Counted from the stretch's first letter, positions 20,655 through 33,474 are shown. The stretch is 64,000 bases of DNA from JBFGCT01 sp963825565 (GCA_963825565.1 CAWGTW010000005.1:1-64000), one strand, 5' to 3'. The notes: generated from the letters alone by a model not told the origin. Translations and numbers: made by a program.

Positions 20655-23600
20655 TCACGGGGCCGGTGGGGCGCAGGCGCCGCCGGCGTTGTAGGTGGCG
20701 AGGGTGGTCGTTGAGAGCCTCGCCCTCGTTCTTCCAGGCCGAGCTGCCGTTCTTGACACCGCTCCCCGGTGGGTTGGCGAGCAGCCATGCGTCGGCGTCG
20801 GCGAGCGCGGTGGTGACGCACGACGCGTCGGCGCCCGCGGCCTCGTTGAGCAAGGCGGCCACGACCTCACGGAACAGCGTCGAGCTGCGCTCGTTGGTGG
20901 CCGACTGATCGATCACGGCGATCGCCTCGGCCCGGGTGTACGGGACACCGGCGATCGTCACCGGGTCGGCCGGCCATGGGTCGGTGACGACCCAGTCGGC
21001 GAACGGCAGCACGCCGACCGGCGGGGGCGGAGGCGCGGTCGCGATGCTGACGGTGCCCGCCTCGACGGTCACCGTCCCGCCGTCGTCGTCGGTGATCGTC
21101 ACCGTCACCAGATAGTCCCCGTCGGCACCATAGGTGTGCGTCGCCGAGAGGGTGCCCGCCCCGCCGGCCTCGGCGAGGACGCACTCGGCGTCGGCCTCGG
21201 TGCAGCTCGAACCATCACCCCAGTCGACCGAGGCGGTGTGCGTGTCGAGCACGCCCGCGTCGGCGAAGCTGACATCGAGGGTCACAAGGTCACCGGGCGC
21301 CGCACTCGGCGTCAGCGCGTCGACGGTCGGCCGTCGGGTCGGCATTGGTCACCGGAGATAGTCGTCGCGTCCATCGCCATGCCACCGTCGCCGTCGGTGA
21401 CGTCGAGCGTGACGTTCACCGTCGAGTCGTCGAGGCCGACGGCGTCGAACACCGGCGTCGCGCCGTCGACCGGGGCGACCGTGCCCGCATCGACGTCCCA
21501 GAGCAGGGACAGCGGTGCCACGCCGGCCGAGCCCGATCCGTCGAGCCCGACCGTTCCGCCTTCGGGCACCTCGTACGGGCCGCCGGCTGCCGCGCCGGCC
21601 TCGCCCGATCCGAGACCTGCGTAGTCGGCGCAGGTGAAGTGGCCGGGATGGTCCGGGTGCGGCGGGTGCGAGTTCTGACCGCGCTGGTTCGGGAACACGT
21701 AGCCGAGGTCCCGGAACCCGGACGATCCGTCGGTCGCCGCATCGATCGCACCGCTGGCCGTCGCCAGGTCCTGCAGGAAGTTGCGGGAGTGCGGTGATCC
21801 CATCCGGGTGATCGTGTGGTCGCCGTAGCCGGCCGGGCAGAGGTAGAACACGTTGAACCCGCCGGCCCAGTCGGCGAGCCGGTCACCCGGGTCGGGTCCG
21901 TTCACGGCCTGGTCGGCCTGCAGCGCATCCCGATCCCAGCCGCCGTAGATGAAGTCGACGTCCTGGAAGTTCTCGGGCATCGCGTACGTGAACCACGCCG
22001 GACGGTCGCGCGGGATGATCCGGAACTTGGCGCCGTTGCGGCCGTTGTCGGTCTCCTCCCGAGGCCGGACGTCGAGGAAGTCGTCGCCGTGGCCGCCCAT
22101 CAGGATGTCGTTGTCGCGGCCACCCCAGATCGAGTCGCCGTCGTCGCCGCCGAACAGCATGTCCCGATCGGCGGTCGTCGCGTCGACGTCGGTGATGTGG
22201 CTGTACTCGGGATTGACCGGGTCGAGGAACTCCTCGGTGCCGTCGCCGTCACCGGCGATCACGTCGTCACCCGGCCCGCCGAACGCGGTGTCGCGCCCGT
22301 CGTAGCCGAGCAGGGTGTCGGCCCCGCCGACACCACCGGCCGACGTGTCGAAGGCGAACAGCACGGTCTCCCACCACATCGAGCCGGACTCGTAGATCGT
22401 GTCCTCCCAGTGCGGCGAGTTGGTCTGGATCGTCTGCGGGCTCGGGTCGGCTGGATCGTCGCCGATCACGTTGGCGGTCACTTGCCCGAGGTCGCCGACC
22501 AGGACGTCGTCGCCCGCGTTGCCGAGGACGAAGTCCCCGCCGAGCTGGCCGTACATCTCGTCGTTCCCCGTGCCACCGGTCATGTAGTCGGCGCCGTGGG
22601 CGTCCTCGCCGGCGTCGCCGGGGAACATGACGGTGATGCGCACCACCTGGTCGTACGGGCCGAACCCGGGCTCGGGCGACGGCACGTCGGCCGAGGTGAT
22701 CCGCAGCCAGTCGGCACCGTCCTCGACGCGGCTGATCCGGGCGTTGTCGCCGGTCATCACGTCGTCCTCGGCGTCGCCGTGCATGACGTCGGCGCCGTCG
22801 TTGAGGCCGGTGCCCTCGCGGTCGGTGTCGATGACGCCGTCGTTGGCGGAACCGCCACCGATCATGTCGTCCTCGCCACCGTCGCCGAACATCCAGTCGG
22901 CGCCGTGGTTGCCCTCGAGGTAGTCGTCACCCTCGTCGCCGAACACGATGTCGCCGAGCCAGCCGGCGCCGTCCTCGTCGACGGCAGCCGAGCAGCCGGG
23001 CTCGTCGCCGTCGACCAGACCGTCGCCGTCGTTGTCGAACCCGTCGGCGCAGTCGTACTCGGTCGACGCCGCATCCTCGCGGCCGTCGAAGTCGTTGTCG
23101 ACACCGTCGGCCGGATCTGCCTGATCGGCCGGCTGGGCGCCGTTGCCCTGACCGAAGATCATGTCGTCGTCACCGTCGCCGTGCAGCACGTCGCCGCCGC
23201 TGACCGCCGGCGAGATCGCCGGGCCATCGACGGTCTGGACGTCGAACAGCACGATGTCGCGCACCCGGCCCAGCGTGAGGCCGGTCACCGTGCCCGGCGT
23301 CGAGGTGTTCACGCTGTCGGGAAGGATGCGCGGCGTTGTCGCCCGTGATGGCGTCGACACCGTTCCCGCCCGAGACGAGCAGCTCACCCTCGTCGAGCAG
23401 GCCCTCGCCGACCCGATCGAGGTCGATGACGCCGTCGTTGGCCGAGCCGCCACCGATCAGGTCGTCCTGGCCGTCTTCGCCGGAGATCGTGTCCCGGCCG
23501 TCGTTGCCCTCGATGTAGTCGTCGCCGGCCGGGCCGGTCGATGCCCCGCCGCCGTCGTCGCCGTCGATCGTGTCGTTGCCCTGCTGGCCGAAGACGATGT

Positions 23601-26600
23601 CGTTGTCGGCGTTGCCGAGCAGGACGTCGCCGCCGCCGGTGCCGGCACCGGCCGGCGACGCGGTGGTCGCCACGTCGAACAGCACGATCGTGGCCGCCGC
23701 GCCACTCGGCACGTTGCGGCTGATCAGGGCGTTGTCGCCGGTGATGTAGTCCTCACCTGCGCCGCCGAGCACGGTCAGCTCGCCCTCGTCGAGCAGGCCG
23801 GTACCGACCCGATCACCGTCGATGATGCCGTCGTTGGCGGAGCCACCACCGGCGATGTCGTCGGTGCCGTCCTCGCCGAAGATCGTGTCCTGGCCGTCGT
23901 TGCCCTCGATGTAGTCGTTGCCGGCAAGACCGCCGGCGTCGAGCGGGTTGACCCCGAAGTCGCCGTAGATCGTGTCGTCGCCCTGCTGGCCGAACAGCCA
24001 GTCGCCCGCGGCGTCACCCTCGATGGTGTCACCGCCGCCGGTTCCCGTCCCTGCGGGCGAGCCGACGGTGGCGACGTCGAACAGCTCGATGTCCTCGCGT
24101 CCTGGGAGGTCGCGGTTGCGGCTGATCAGCGCGTTGTCGCCGGTGATGTAGTCGATTCCGGGGCCACCGAGCAGGTTGACCTCACCGGAGTCGATCAGGC
24201 CAGTACCGACCCGATCGCCGTCCATCACACCGTCGTCGGCCGAGCCGCCACCGGCGATGTCGTCGGTGCCGTTCTCGCCGCGGATCGTGTCCGCACCGTC
24301 GTTGCCCTCGATCGTGTCGTCGCCCGGCGAACCGGACCCGTCGCCTTCGGGCGATGCCCCGAAGTCGCCGGCGATGACGTCGTTACCCTGCTGGCCGAGG
24401 ATCCAGTCGTCACCGGCGTCGCCCTCGATCGTGTCGCCCGCCACCCGTTCCCGGCGCCGGCCGGCGAGCCGACCGTTGCGACGTCGAACAGCTCGATCGC
24501 CGCGCGTCCCGGAACCGGGAACGTCCTGGAGATCAGTGCGTTGTCGCCGGCGATGTAGTCGAGGCCCGGGCCACCGGACAGCAGCGTCTCGCCGGCGTCG
24601 GCGGCGCCGTTGCCGGTCCGGTCGGCGTCGATCAACCCGTCGGCGGCCGAGCTGCCGCCGATGATGTCGTCGTCGCCCGCATCGCCCGACAGCGAGTCGT
24701 TGTCGTCGTTGCCCTCGATGTAGTCGGCCTCGGTGCCGCCGCTGACGTCGTCGGCGCCCTCCTGGCCGAAGATCCGGTCGCTGCCCGCGTCACCCTTGAT
24801 GTCGTCGCCGGTGCCCTGGCCGTCGACCGCCAGCGCGACCAGCATCCCGGCCGCGTCGGCCGCGTCGCCGATCGTGCCGTTGTCGCCGATGATCACATCG
24901 CCGAGCTCACCGCCGGAGATGATGTCCGAGCCGTCGAGCTCGCCGGACTGACGACTTCCGCCGACCATGCGGTCGACCCCGCCCTCGCCGAACAGGTTGT
25001 CGCCCTTGCCGTTGCCGAAGACCTCGTCGTCGTCCGGTCCGCCGCGCGCGGTGTCGACGCCGTCGCAGGGCTCGTTCGGCGTGAACGCGTCACCGTAGAT
25101 CGTGTCCTCGCCGCTGTCGCCGAACAGGTTGTCACCGTCCGGCGTTGCCGGAGATCGTGTCGTTGTCGTTGCCGCCGCGGATCGTGTCGGCGGTGTCGGC
25201 GCAGCCGTTGCTCGCCGTCGCGTTGTCGCCGTACATGACGTCGTTGCCGGCGTCGCCGAACATCACGTCGTCGTCCGCGTCGCCCGACATCGTGTCGACG
25301 CCCGCGTTGCCGTGGAGCTCGTCGTGGCCTCCGCCACCCTCGATCGTGTCGTTGCCCTCCTGGCCCCAGATGATGTCGGGGTCACCGTCGCCGGACAGCG
25401 TGGTGTCGCCGGCCGCGCCCGACGAGGCGCGCAGCGTCACGAGGGGCAGCAACTGGCCCGGAGGACCGTCGGGGTCTTGGTCGGGAACGAAGTCGGAGGT
25501 CGCCGGGTCCTGGGCGCGGTTGATGTCGCCGTCGTCACCGAGGATGACGTCCCAACCGTCGCCACCTTCGATGTCGTCGTCGCCGTTGCCGCCGATCAGG
25601 TTGTCGTCGCCGGCGTCACCGCGGATGTTGTCGTCGCCGTCCTCGCCGTAGATGATGTCGTCGCCGGCGTCGCCGCCGAGGTAGGTGTCGCTGCCCTCGT
25701 TGCCGAAGATGACGTCCTCGCCCGGGCCGCCCCGGGCGTCGTCGGCACCCTTGCCGGCGACGATGAAGTCGTTGTCGGCGCCGCCGGTGATCGTGTCGTT
25801 GCCGAAGTCACCGTCGATCGAGTCGATGCCCGACCCACCCTCGATGATGTCGTCGGAGGCGTCGGCGGCCACCGCGGGATCGGCGGGATCGAGGTCCGCG
25901 CCACCCTTGATGGTGTCGTCGTCGGCCCCACCGTCGATGTTGTCCCGGCCGATGCCACCGTTGATCTGGTCGCCGCCGGTGCCGCCCTTGATCACGTCGT
26001 TGCCGTTGTCGCCGAGCAGGAGGTCGGCGCCGCCGGTCCCCCACAGCTCGTCGTTTCCACCGAGGCCGCCGATCTCGTCGGCACCGTCGGTCGCCGCTTC
26101 GGTGGTCCCGCAGGCCCAACCGTTGCCGCCACCGGCCCCGTTCTGCGCGCCGTCACCGACGAGGCGGTCGACACCTTCACCGCCGGAGATCTTGTCGTCG
26201 TCACGCCCGCCACAGATCTCGGTGGGCAGGGTGAACGGGATCTCGGTGGCGACGATCGTGCCGTCGGGCTCGCCACCGACTGGATCGTGCCGGGCTCGAA
26301 GCGGATCGTGTCCTTGTCGTTGCCGGGGTCGGCGAAGTTCGAGCCGGCGTCGCCGACGACCTTGGTCACCCCGTCGAAGGTCTGGTCGTAGCCGAAGGCG
26401 CTCACCTGGACGGTGTCGCTGTCGAGCTGCCGGATGAAGAACTTCTCGGACGGCTCGTCGGGCGCGAAGCCGCGCGCGTCCGCGTTCGGCCCCATGTTGA
26501 GCCGCAACACCCCGTCACCGATGGCGGTGGCGAGGACCGGATCCGGCGGTTCGCAGAGCTCCGCCGTGATGTTCTCCAGTTCGAGCAGCGTGATGTTGAT

Positions 26601-29600
26601 CACGGTGAACTCGAACCGCTTCGAGAACAGGAAGAGGTCGATCTCCACGAAGATGCGGATGAACGCCTCGAGCTTGCCGCTGACGTCGAACAGGCACAGC
26701 GGGTTGTTGAAGATGAAGCTGGCGATCTCGTCGAGTCGGAGCTTGCCGTCGAGGTTCTCGGGGGGCGCCTGGAGCCCGGGCGTGTTCGGGTCGTTGTCGA
26801 AGAACCCGCCGTCGTGCAGGTTGAGGTCGAGCGTGGCCCGCACGCCGCCCTCGACACCGGCCGAGACGATCACCAGATCGATGGCCGCGCCGGCCGCGAA
26901 CTCGACGACGAGGCGGATCTCGGGAACGTCCTGGCCCGCGGCGTTGAGATCGTCGAGGAAGAGGCCGTTGAACAGGAACCCGAAGCCGGACAGGAAGCTG
27001 TCGTTCGACGGGTCGTCGTCGGTGAGCATCTGCACCAGTTGGCGGACGCCCTTGGTGTCGTAGCCGACGGCGATGCGGCCCTCGATCGAGGCCGAGCCGG
27101 AGATGACCACCGACACCGGGATGGGGCCGACGGCGATCGGGCCGAACGACTGGCTGTAGCCGAACTCGGCCTTGAGCGGGCCGGACGCCCAGCGGATGAG
27201 CGTCACGTCCTCGCCGACGAGCAGGTTGAACAGGTTCGAGAAGTCCTCGAACGCCGGGAAGCTGAAGCCGGGCTCCTCCGACTCGGGGGCACTCGACGAC
27301 GACATGTTGGCGGTGAACGCGTCCTTGAAGCCGTCGAAGCTGCTGTTGAGATCGCCGATCGCGCCCGCGATGCCTCCCGGCTCCGGCGCGGAGAACGAGA
27401 TCAGGTCACCCTTCTGGTTGGCGGGCAGCTCGCTGTCGAGGAACTTGTCGGCGTTGATCTCGAAGCGACCGATGTCGATCGCGCCGAGCCCGCCGTTGCC
27501 GGTCGGCAACGCGTTGGCGAAGGTGATCAGGTCGAGGATGGTCTTGACCAACGTGAGGTCGTTGCCCGAGATCGCCTCGAACAGCGTGAGCATCGTGATC
27601 GGGTCCTCGCCGACGAACTCGGCGAGCTGGCTGATGCCGGGGATCGGCGTCGAGACGATGTCGATGATCGGCTGGAGCGGCTTGGTGTACTTCTGGACCT
27701 CGGCGATGATCGGGCCGAGGAAGTCCTCGAGGAACGACCCGAGGTCGAGCTGCACGTCCTCGAACGCGACCGCGAGGCCCGACGAGCTGAAGCCGCTGGC
27801 GCTCAGCGTGGCGTCCCACGTGACGTCGAGGGTCGCCAGCAGCGTCGGCAGCGTGCCGTCGCCGGCGCTCGCGCCGCCGAACTCGGGTGCGGTCTGCAAC
27901 CGCCAGTACAGGTCGACCGTCGCCTGCAGTTCGGGGAGGAAGTCGACCGGGTCGACGTCGAGCAGGTTCGACAGCCCGAGCTTGCCGGACCCGTCGTCGG
28001 GGAGATCGATCTCCAGCGTCAACGACAGCTCGGCGTCCTGGCGCGCGGTCACGCCGTCGGCGCGGAGGGCCGGCTTGGCGGTGTCGGAGTTGTCGCTGTC
28101 GATCTCGACGCCGAGGAACGCGATGTCGGCGGAGAGGTCGGGGGTGTCGACCGTGACCGCCAGCGAGATCTCTCCGTCACCGGCGTCGTTGGGATCGTCG
28201 GCGTCGGTGACGATGTAGAACCCCTCCTCGAGCGAGAGCCCGAATCCGACGTCGATCTGCCAGGCGACGTCGGCCTTGATGCCACCGTCCTTCGTGGCGA
28301 GTCGGAGGCCGGGGAAGCCGAAGTCGAACGGGATCTCGGCCGCGTCGGCGGGCAGGATCGAGTCGCCGACCGAGAAGAGCACGCGCACGTCGGTGACGTC
28401 GAGGATCGAGTGCAAGTCGGGCGCTCCGGAGTTGCACGGGCGTGCCCGCGCCGCACTCGAGGATCACGTCGACGTCGTCGGCGTCGAGCGTGCCGTCGGG
28501 TGTCTGGTCGGTGGCCACGTTGGTGTCGACCAGCAACGAGTCCGCGCCGGTGCCCAAGGTGTCGATGATCAGGGTCTCGAGGGTCGCCTCGATCGCATCG
28601 ACGTCGGTCGGATTGTTGTTGGTCAGGAAATCGCCGACCGGCTGCGCGATGTTCGTGTTGAACGCCGCACCGATCTCGGCGCCGCCGTCGAGCACGTCAC
28701 CGATCACCGGGATGTCGATGTCGTACGAGGCGCCGCTGGTGGCTTCCTCGAGGTAGTCGCCGAAGCTCTTCAGACCCTGGCCGATCAACTGCCAGGCGAG
28801 GTTGTCCGCGTTGGCGAGGAGGTTGGCCTTGATCGTGTCGATGACGGTCGGGTCGAAGTTGAACGCGAACGGATCGAGCGTCGTCACCTCGGCCTCGATC
28901 GTGCCGAGGTAGACCGGCGGACCGCCGGCGGTCAACCGCAGCGGGAGCGAGGCGCAGGCGAACACGACGCCGCCGCCGCAATCGACGGTGTCGTTGGTGC
29001 TCAGCCCGGTCGACAGGCCCGACACGAGGTCGCCGACCCAGGTCGTGAAGCTCGTCTCCCCGGCCTCGGCGATCAGGTAGGCCCGGCCGTTGGTGGCGGT
29101 CGCCGACACGTCGAAGTCGGCGCCGGCCCGAGCCTGCACCGCCCCGGAGACGTCAGGACATCCGTCGTTGACCGCCGAACCGGTGCCGTTGTCGACGTCG
29201 TCGGTCATGTCGTCGTCGATCGCGTTCTCGCACTCGGCCCCCGACTCCGAGGAGTTGCCGACCGGCGCACAGCCGTCGTTCACCGCGCCGTCGGCGTCGT
29301 CGTCGATCGTCGTTGGTGCAGTCCTCGACGTCGCCGTCGACGTTGCCGACCTGCACCTCGAACGGCCCGATCGACGCGTTGAACGCACCGTCGAAGACAC
29401 CGGCGATGTCGAGTGCGATGTTCGAGGTGTCGGCGACGAAGGGGCGGGGGAGGAGCTCGCCCATGCCGAGGTCCGGCAGCTCGAGGCCGACGTCGAGCCG
29501 CACCGTCGCGCCGTACTCGAGCGCCAGTTCGCCCTCGCCCTCGGCGGCGATCAACCCCTGCAGGCTGCCGCCGAGCGCATCGAGGTCGAAGTTGAACGCG

Positions 29601-32207
29601 GTCTCCAGCGGGATCTCGTGCGTGCAGTCGGGCCGCCCGGTCTTGCTGGAGCAGACACCGATGTTGAAGCTGAGCAGGATCGCGCCGGGGCTGTTGCCCG
29701 GGATGTAGGAGAGGTCGATGAAGTCGGCGCCGGCGAGGAACGCCTCGACGTCGGCGATGAACGCATCGAGTGCCGCCTGGAACGCCGCGTCGTCGAACAC
29801 GTCGTCGCCGGGATCGGGGGTGCCCTGGTCGTCGATGAAGATCGGATCGTTGGGGTCGGGGACGGCGGACAGCCCGGAGAGATCCATGCCGACCGCCTCG
29901 GCGATCGCGAGCTCGAGCTCGATCTCGAGGCGCTGCAGGCTGCCGGCCGGGTTCTGGGCGATCTCGTTGAGCTTGTCGCGGACGTCGTTGAGGAAGTTCA
30001 GGCTCTCCCTCGGACTCGTACCGATGATCGGCAGCTCCTCGTCGAGGATCGAGCCCTCGCCGAGGTTGTCGATGGCGGCCATCGCGGTGTCGACCGTGTC
30101 GATGATCTGATTGAACAGCGCGAGCGGGTTGTCCGGGTCGAAGTTGAACGACAGGAAGTCGTCGTTGAAGGACGGGTCGCCGGACACCTCGGGCGCGGCG
30201 TTCAGGATGTCGGACCAGCCGAAGGTCAGCTCTGCACCGGCCAGATTGGTCGACCCGATCGTGGCCGACGCGTCGACGGTCGTCGACGGGACGGCCGCGT
30301 TGATCGTTCCGGTCAGCGAGCCGAATCCCCCGGTGAGCGCGAACTCGTTGCCCGTCGCGGTCACGTCGAGCGATCCGAGATTCTCGTACAGGTCGGTGAG
30401 GGTGATCTTGCCGTCCGGGCCACCGTCGAGGTCGATCGTCACCATCGGGTTCGAGCCGTCGGTCGCGCGGCGGGTCAGGATCGGGACGTAGCCCGGGTCG
30501 GAGCACACGTCGTCGGGATCGGTGTTCTGGTCGGCGAGCGACATCTCGACGAAGCCGAGCGTGCCCATCAGGTCGAGATCGGCGCACACCGTCGCGTCGC
30601 CCGAGATCTCGGTACCGGCCGTCTCGATGAACAGCCGGTCGGTGAGCGGGGTGTCGGAGGGAACGGGTGACAGGTCGAGACCGAAGCCCAAGCTGACGGC
30701 GTACGACGCGTCGACGGAGATCCCCGTCGATCCGTTCGCCGACACCAGGCCGCTGATCCCCACCGCCGAGAGCTGGTCGTTGAGCTTGATCTCCGCCGCC
30801 GGAGGGCTGTACGTCGCGCCGAAGTCGAGCTCGAAGGTCGAGCGCGTTGGTCGCGTCGTCGTAGCCCAGGTCGGCGGCGTCACCGAGAGCCGAGCTCAGC
30901 TCGTCGATGATCCCGTCGATCGTGTCGAGACCGAGGGCTTCGAGATCGACGTCCGGGATGCCGTCGCCGTCGGTGTCGCCGATCAGGAGCTCGAACGGGC
31001 TCTCGACCGACGAGAGGCCGAGACCGACGAAGAACTGCCCGATCTTGTCGTTGACGTCCAACAGGTCGGCGAGATTCTCCACCGACTTCAACGCCGACGG
31101 GTCCTGCGCAGCGCCGATGATCGGCAGATCGGGATTGGCGACGCGCACCTGCATCGCCTGCAGCGACACGGCGAGCTGAGCGATCGAGACCAGGATCTGC
31201 TCGGCGTTCATGTTGGTGAAGTTGCCGAGCTCGGGGAGGTCGACCGTCGGCAAATCGAGACCGTCGGAGAGGTCGGTGTCGACGAGGACGACCGTGCCGG
31301 TCAGCGACGAGGCCAGCGGTCCGAGCAGCGAGTCGGCGTCGACCGTGAGGGTCACGTTCATGTCGACACCCGACGTGTCGTAGCTGACGTCGAAGAGGTC
31401 GAGCGGGGCGGTCGTGGTCAGCTCGGTGAGGCTGATCTGACCGTCGCCGTCCGGATCGAGCCAGGCGATCGTGAAGTCCGCGTTGGCGGTGATCGAGCCG
31501 GTGGCGGTGACCGCGAGGACGCCCAGATCGAGATCGGCCCCCGCGCCGAGGTTGGCGGACAGCGACGCGGTCAGGCGGGCGTCGGGCGCGGTCGCGGGGA
31601 TCGTGATCTCGGGGACGACGCCGGTCGTGTCGAGCGCGATCGTGAGATCGGGCGCCGCACCGTCGTTCGCCGCGAGTTCGAGCGCGAGCACGACGTCGAG
31701 GGAGCTGCCGTCGAGGGTGAGGTTCCCCGAGACGAAATCGAGCGGGGTCGACGTCGTCCGGCTGAAGCGGAGGACGTCGAAGGTGATGCCGCTACTCGAG
31801 ACGTCGGCGTCGACGTTGACGACGACACCACCGGCGAGGGTGTCGCCGTCGAGGTCGTTGAGCGCGGTCTCGATGGCGCTGGCCGTGGGGTCGACCAGAC
31901 CGGCGAGCGCGGTGTCGAGGACGTCGGTGAGCGAATCGACGACGTCGAGCCCGTCCGGGCTGGTCGGCAGCAACTCCGACAGCGGCAGCAGCGAACCGAG
32001 CTCGTCAAGGTTGTCGAGACCGGCGAGTGACCCCGCGAGGTCGGCGAGACCATCGCGGATCGCGGTCTCCTCCGGTGACGCGGCGACGACCGACGTCGAG
32101 GCGGTGGTCGTGACGACCGCCGCGGCCATCGCGGCGGCGACGAGTGTCGCGGTGAACCTGCGTAGCTTCCCCCGGCGCGGTCCGCGCTCGTTCGTTCCCC
32201 AAGGCAT
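20655..32207 (-). CDS. Giant exported Ca-binding-repeat protein with PKD-like domains (frameshifted)
   Basis: Merged reading gives about 3,850 codons. Start ATG 32207 has a purine-rich gggggga RBS; the Sec signal is LRRFTATLVAAAMAAAVVTT followed by TASTSVVAASPE. Residues ~50-1975 are a D/N- and L-rich region with Ca-loop-like motifs: DPDGDGQISLTEL near residue 255, DTDGDGIPDVDLEAL near 415, GPDGKITLTDLYENL near 600. The DDDADGAVNDGC type repeats near 965 and 1005. Residues ~1975-3500 form an RTX-like array of GGxGxD units, partly as ~135-residue modules. Two PKD-like domains (about 3535-3720) and a C-terminal ADAWLLANPPGSG-type domain end at 20655. Frame breaks occur near 30839, 29311, 28430, 26272, 25145, 24437, 23335, 21345 and 20700, and several are cured by one base. 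Probably a secreted adhesin, matrix or surface-layer-like protein; function inferred. Confidence 0.8.
22700..24960 (-). repeat. ~400-bp internal tandem modules of the giant gene
   Basis: Successive protein modules of about 135 residues share GNDGxDTI, GGGSANDG, DxDRxGxGL, DYITGDNALISR, LFDVAT, SPAG and GTGGGD in the same order. The GDNALISR/GDNAR element occurs near 24530, 24130, 23730, 23345 and 22750, giving about five copies with diverged ends. Confidence 0.7.
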
Positions 32208-32312
32208 CTGTCCCCCCTGCCCCTCACCCATGCACGCCGAAGATCGGCGCGTTGCGCGAACATACACCCGATTCGAACCACCCGCGAACGGGATCGTCGC
32301 TCAGCCCGTTCT

Positions 32313-32360
32313 GTCGGCAGGGTGTCGCGCCCAGCGCAACGATCCGGCGCGATTTCGGTT
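32313..32360 (+). repeat. Intergenic repeat family 1, copy B
   Basis: ccgttctgtcggcagg ... cagcgcaacgatccgg, then gcgatttcgg. Upstream of the giant gene, in the 268-bp gap before GDP-L-fucose synthase. The remainder of this gap shows no gene. Confidence 0.5.
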
Positions 32361-32475
32361 GGGGTGGCCGGCCGCCACCGATCCGTGGCTCCCGGTTTAG
32401 CTCAGGGCAACTGCCCGAGACGCTCGAACTCCTCGGGCCGACGTGCCGTCGAGTCCGCTTCGTCGTCGGGCCGGG

Positions 32476-33444
32476 TCAGCCGGCCGCTTCGTGCTCGAGG
32501 AACCAGTCGTAGGTCGACTTGATCCCCGCGTCGAGCTCGATCGTCGCCGACCAGCCGAGCGCGTTCAGGCGGCTGACGTCGAGCAGCTTGCGCGGGGTGC
32601 CGTCGGGCTTGGACGTGTCGAACCGCAGCTCGGCCTCGGGGTAGACGATGTCGCGCACCTTTTCGGCGAGCTCGCGGATCGACAGGTCGACACCGGTGCC
32701 GACGTTGAGGTGGAGGTCGTCGCTGTAGTTCCCCATCAGGAAATAGCACGCGTCGGCCAGGTCGTCGACGTGGAGGAACTCCCGCTGCGGGCTGCCCGTG
32801 CCCCAGATCTCGACGTCGGGCGCGCCGCTCAGCTTGGCGTCGTGGAACTTGCGCATCAGCGCGGGCAAGACATGACTCGACGTGAGGTCGAAGTTGTCGC
32901 CCGGGCCGTACAGGTTGGTCGGCATCGCCGAGATGAAGTCGCAGCCGTACTGGCGGCGGTACGCCTGGCACAGCTTGATCCCGGCGATCTTGGCCGTGGC
33001 GTACCACTCGTTGGTGGGCTCGAGCGGACCGGTCAGCAGCGCTTCCTCGGTGATCGGCTGGGGGGCGTCGCGCGGGTAGATGCACGACGAGCCGAGATAC
33101 AGCAGCTTGCGGGTGCCGAACTCGTGGGCCGCGTGGACGACCGTTCCGTGGATCATCAGGTTGTCGTAGATGAACTCGGCCGGCCGGGTGCTGTTGGCCA
33201 TGATCCCGCCGACCGTGCCGGCGACGAGGAAGACGTACTCGGGGCGGTTCGCCTTGAACCAGTGCGACACCTCGGCCTGGTCGCGCAGATCGAGTTGCTC
33301 GCGGGTCGCCGTCAGGATGTCGGTGAAGCCGGCCTGCTCGAGGCGGCGGACGACCGCCGAGCCCACCAGCCCGCCGTGACCGGCGACGTAGATCCGCGCG
33401 GCAGGATCGACTGACGGATCGAACGACGCGGTCACTGCGCTCAC
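32476..33444 (-). CDS. fcl: GDP-L-fucose synthase
   Basis: 322 aa, GTG start at 33444. Converts GDP-4-keto-6-deoxy-mannose to GDP-L-fucose (3,5-epimerase/4-reductase). RIYVAGHGGLVGSAVVRRLE is the NADP-binding loop. LVAGTVGGIMANSTRPAEF and LLYLGSSCIYPRDAPQPITE (catalytic Ser) are family hallmarks. EWYATAKIAGIKLCQAYRRQ holds the YxxxK pair, and AMPTNLYGPGDNFD follows. Intact. It probably feeds the GT11 fucosyltransferase at 8851-9711. The partner GDP-mannose 4,6-dehydratase is not in the window. Confidence 0.92.
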   Translation of the reverse strand: MSAVTASFDPSVDPAARIYVAGHGGLVGSAVVRRLEQAGFTDILTATREQLDLRDQAEVSHWFKANRPEYVFLVAGTVGGIMANSTRPAEFIYDNLMIHGTVVHAAHEFGTRKLLYLGSSCIYPRDAPQPITEEALLTGPLEPTNEWYATAKIAGIKLCQAYRRQYGCDFISAMPTNLYGPGDNFDLTSSHVLPALMRKFHDAKLSGAPDVEIWGTGSPQREFLHVDDLADACYFLMGNYSDDLHLNVGTGVDLSIRELAEKVRDIVYPEAELRFDTSKPDGTPRKLLDVSRLNALGWSATIELDAGIKSTYDWFLEHEAAG

Positions 33445-33451
33445 GGCGGCC

Positions 33452-33457
33452 AGTGTA
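33452..33457 (-). promoter_or_regulatory. Leaderless -10 element of fcl
   Basis: TACACT on the minus strand ends 7 nt before the GTG at 33444, so transcription should begin at or beside the start codon. It also supports the GTG as the true start. Confidence 0.5.
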
Positions 33458-33474
33458 CGGACCCACACCCCACC

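Noticed and set aside
23170..24444. Several separate Ca-binding genes
   Set aside because: Frames are collinear, lack starts and RBSs of their own, and junctions checked by hand are restored by a single base, so one gene is the simpler reading.
26814..28568. 584-codon + strand frame inside the giant gene
   Set aside because: Its translation is mostly charged residues (E/R/D/V), the typical mirror of a Asp/Leu-rich minus-strand gene, without motif or RBS.
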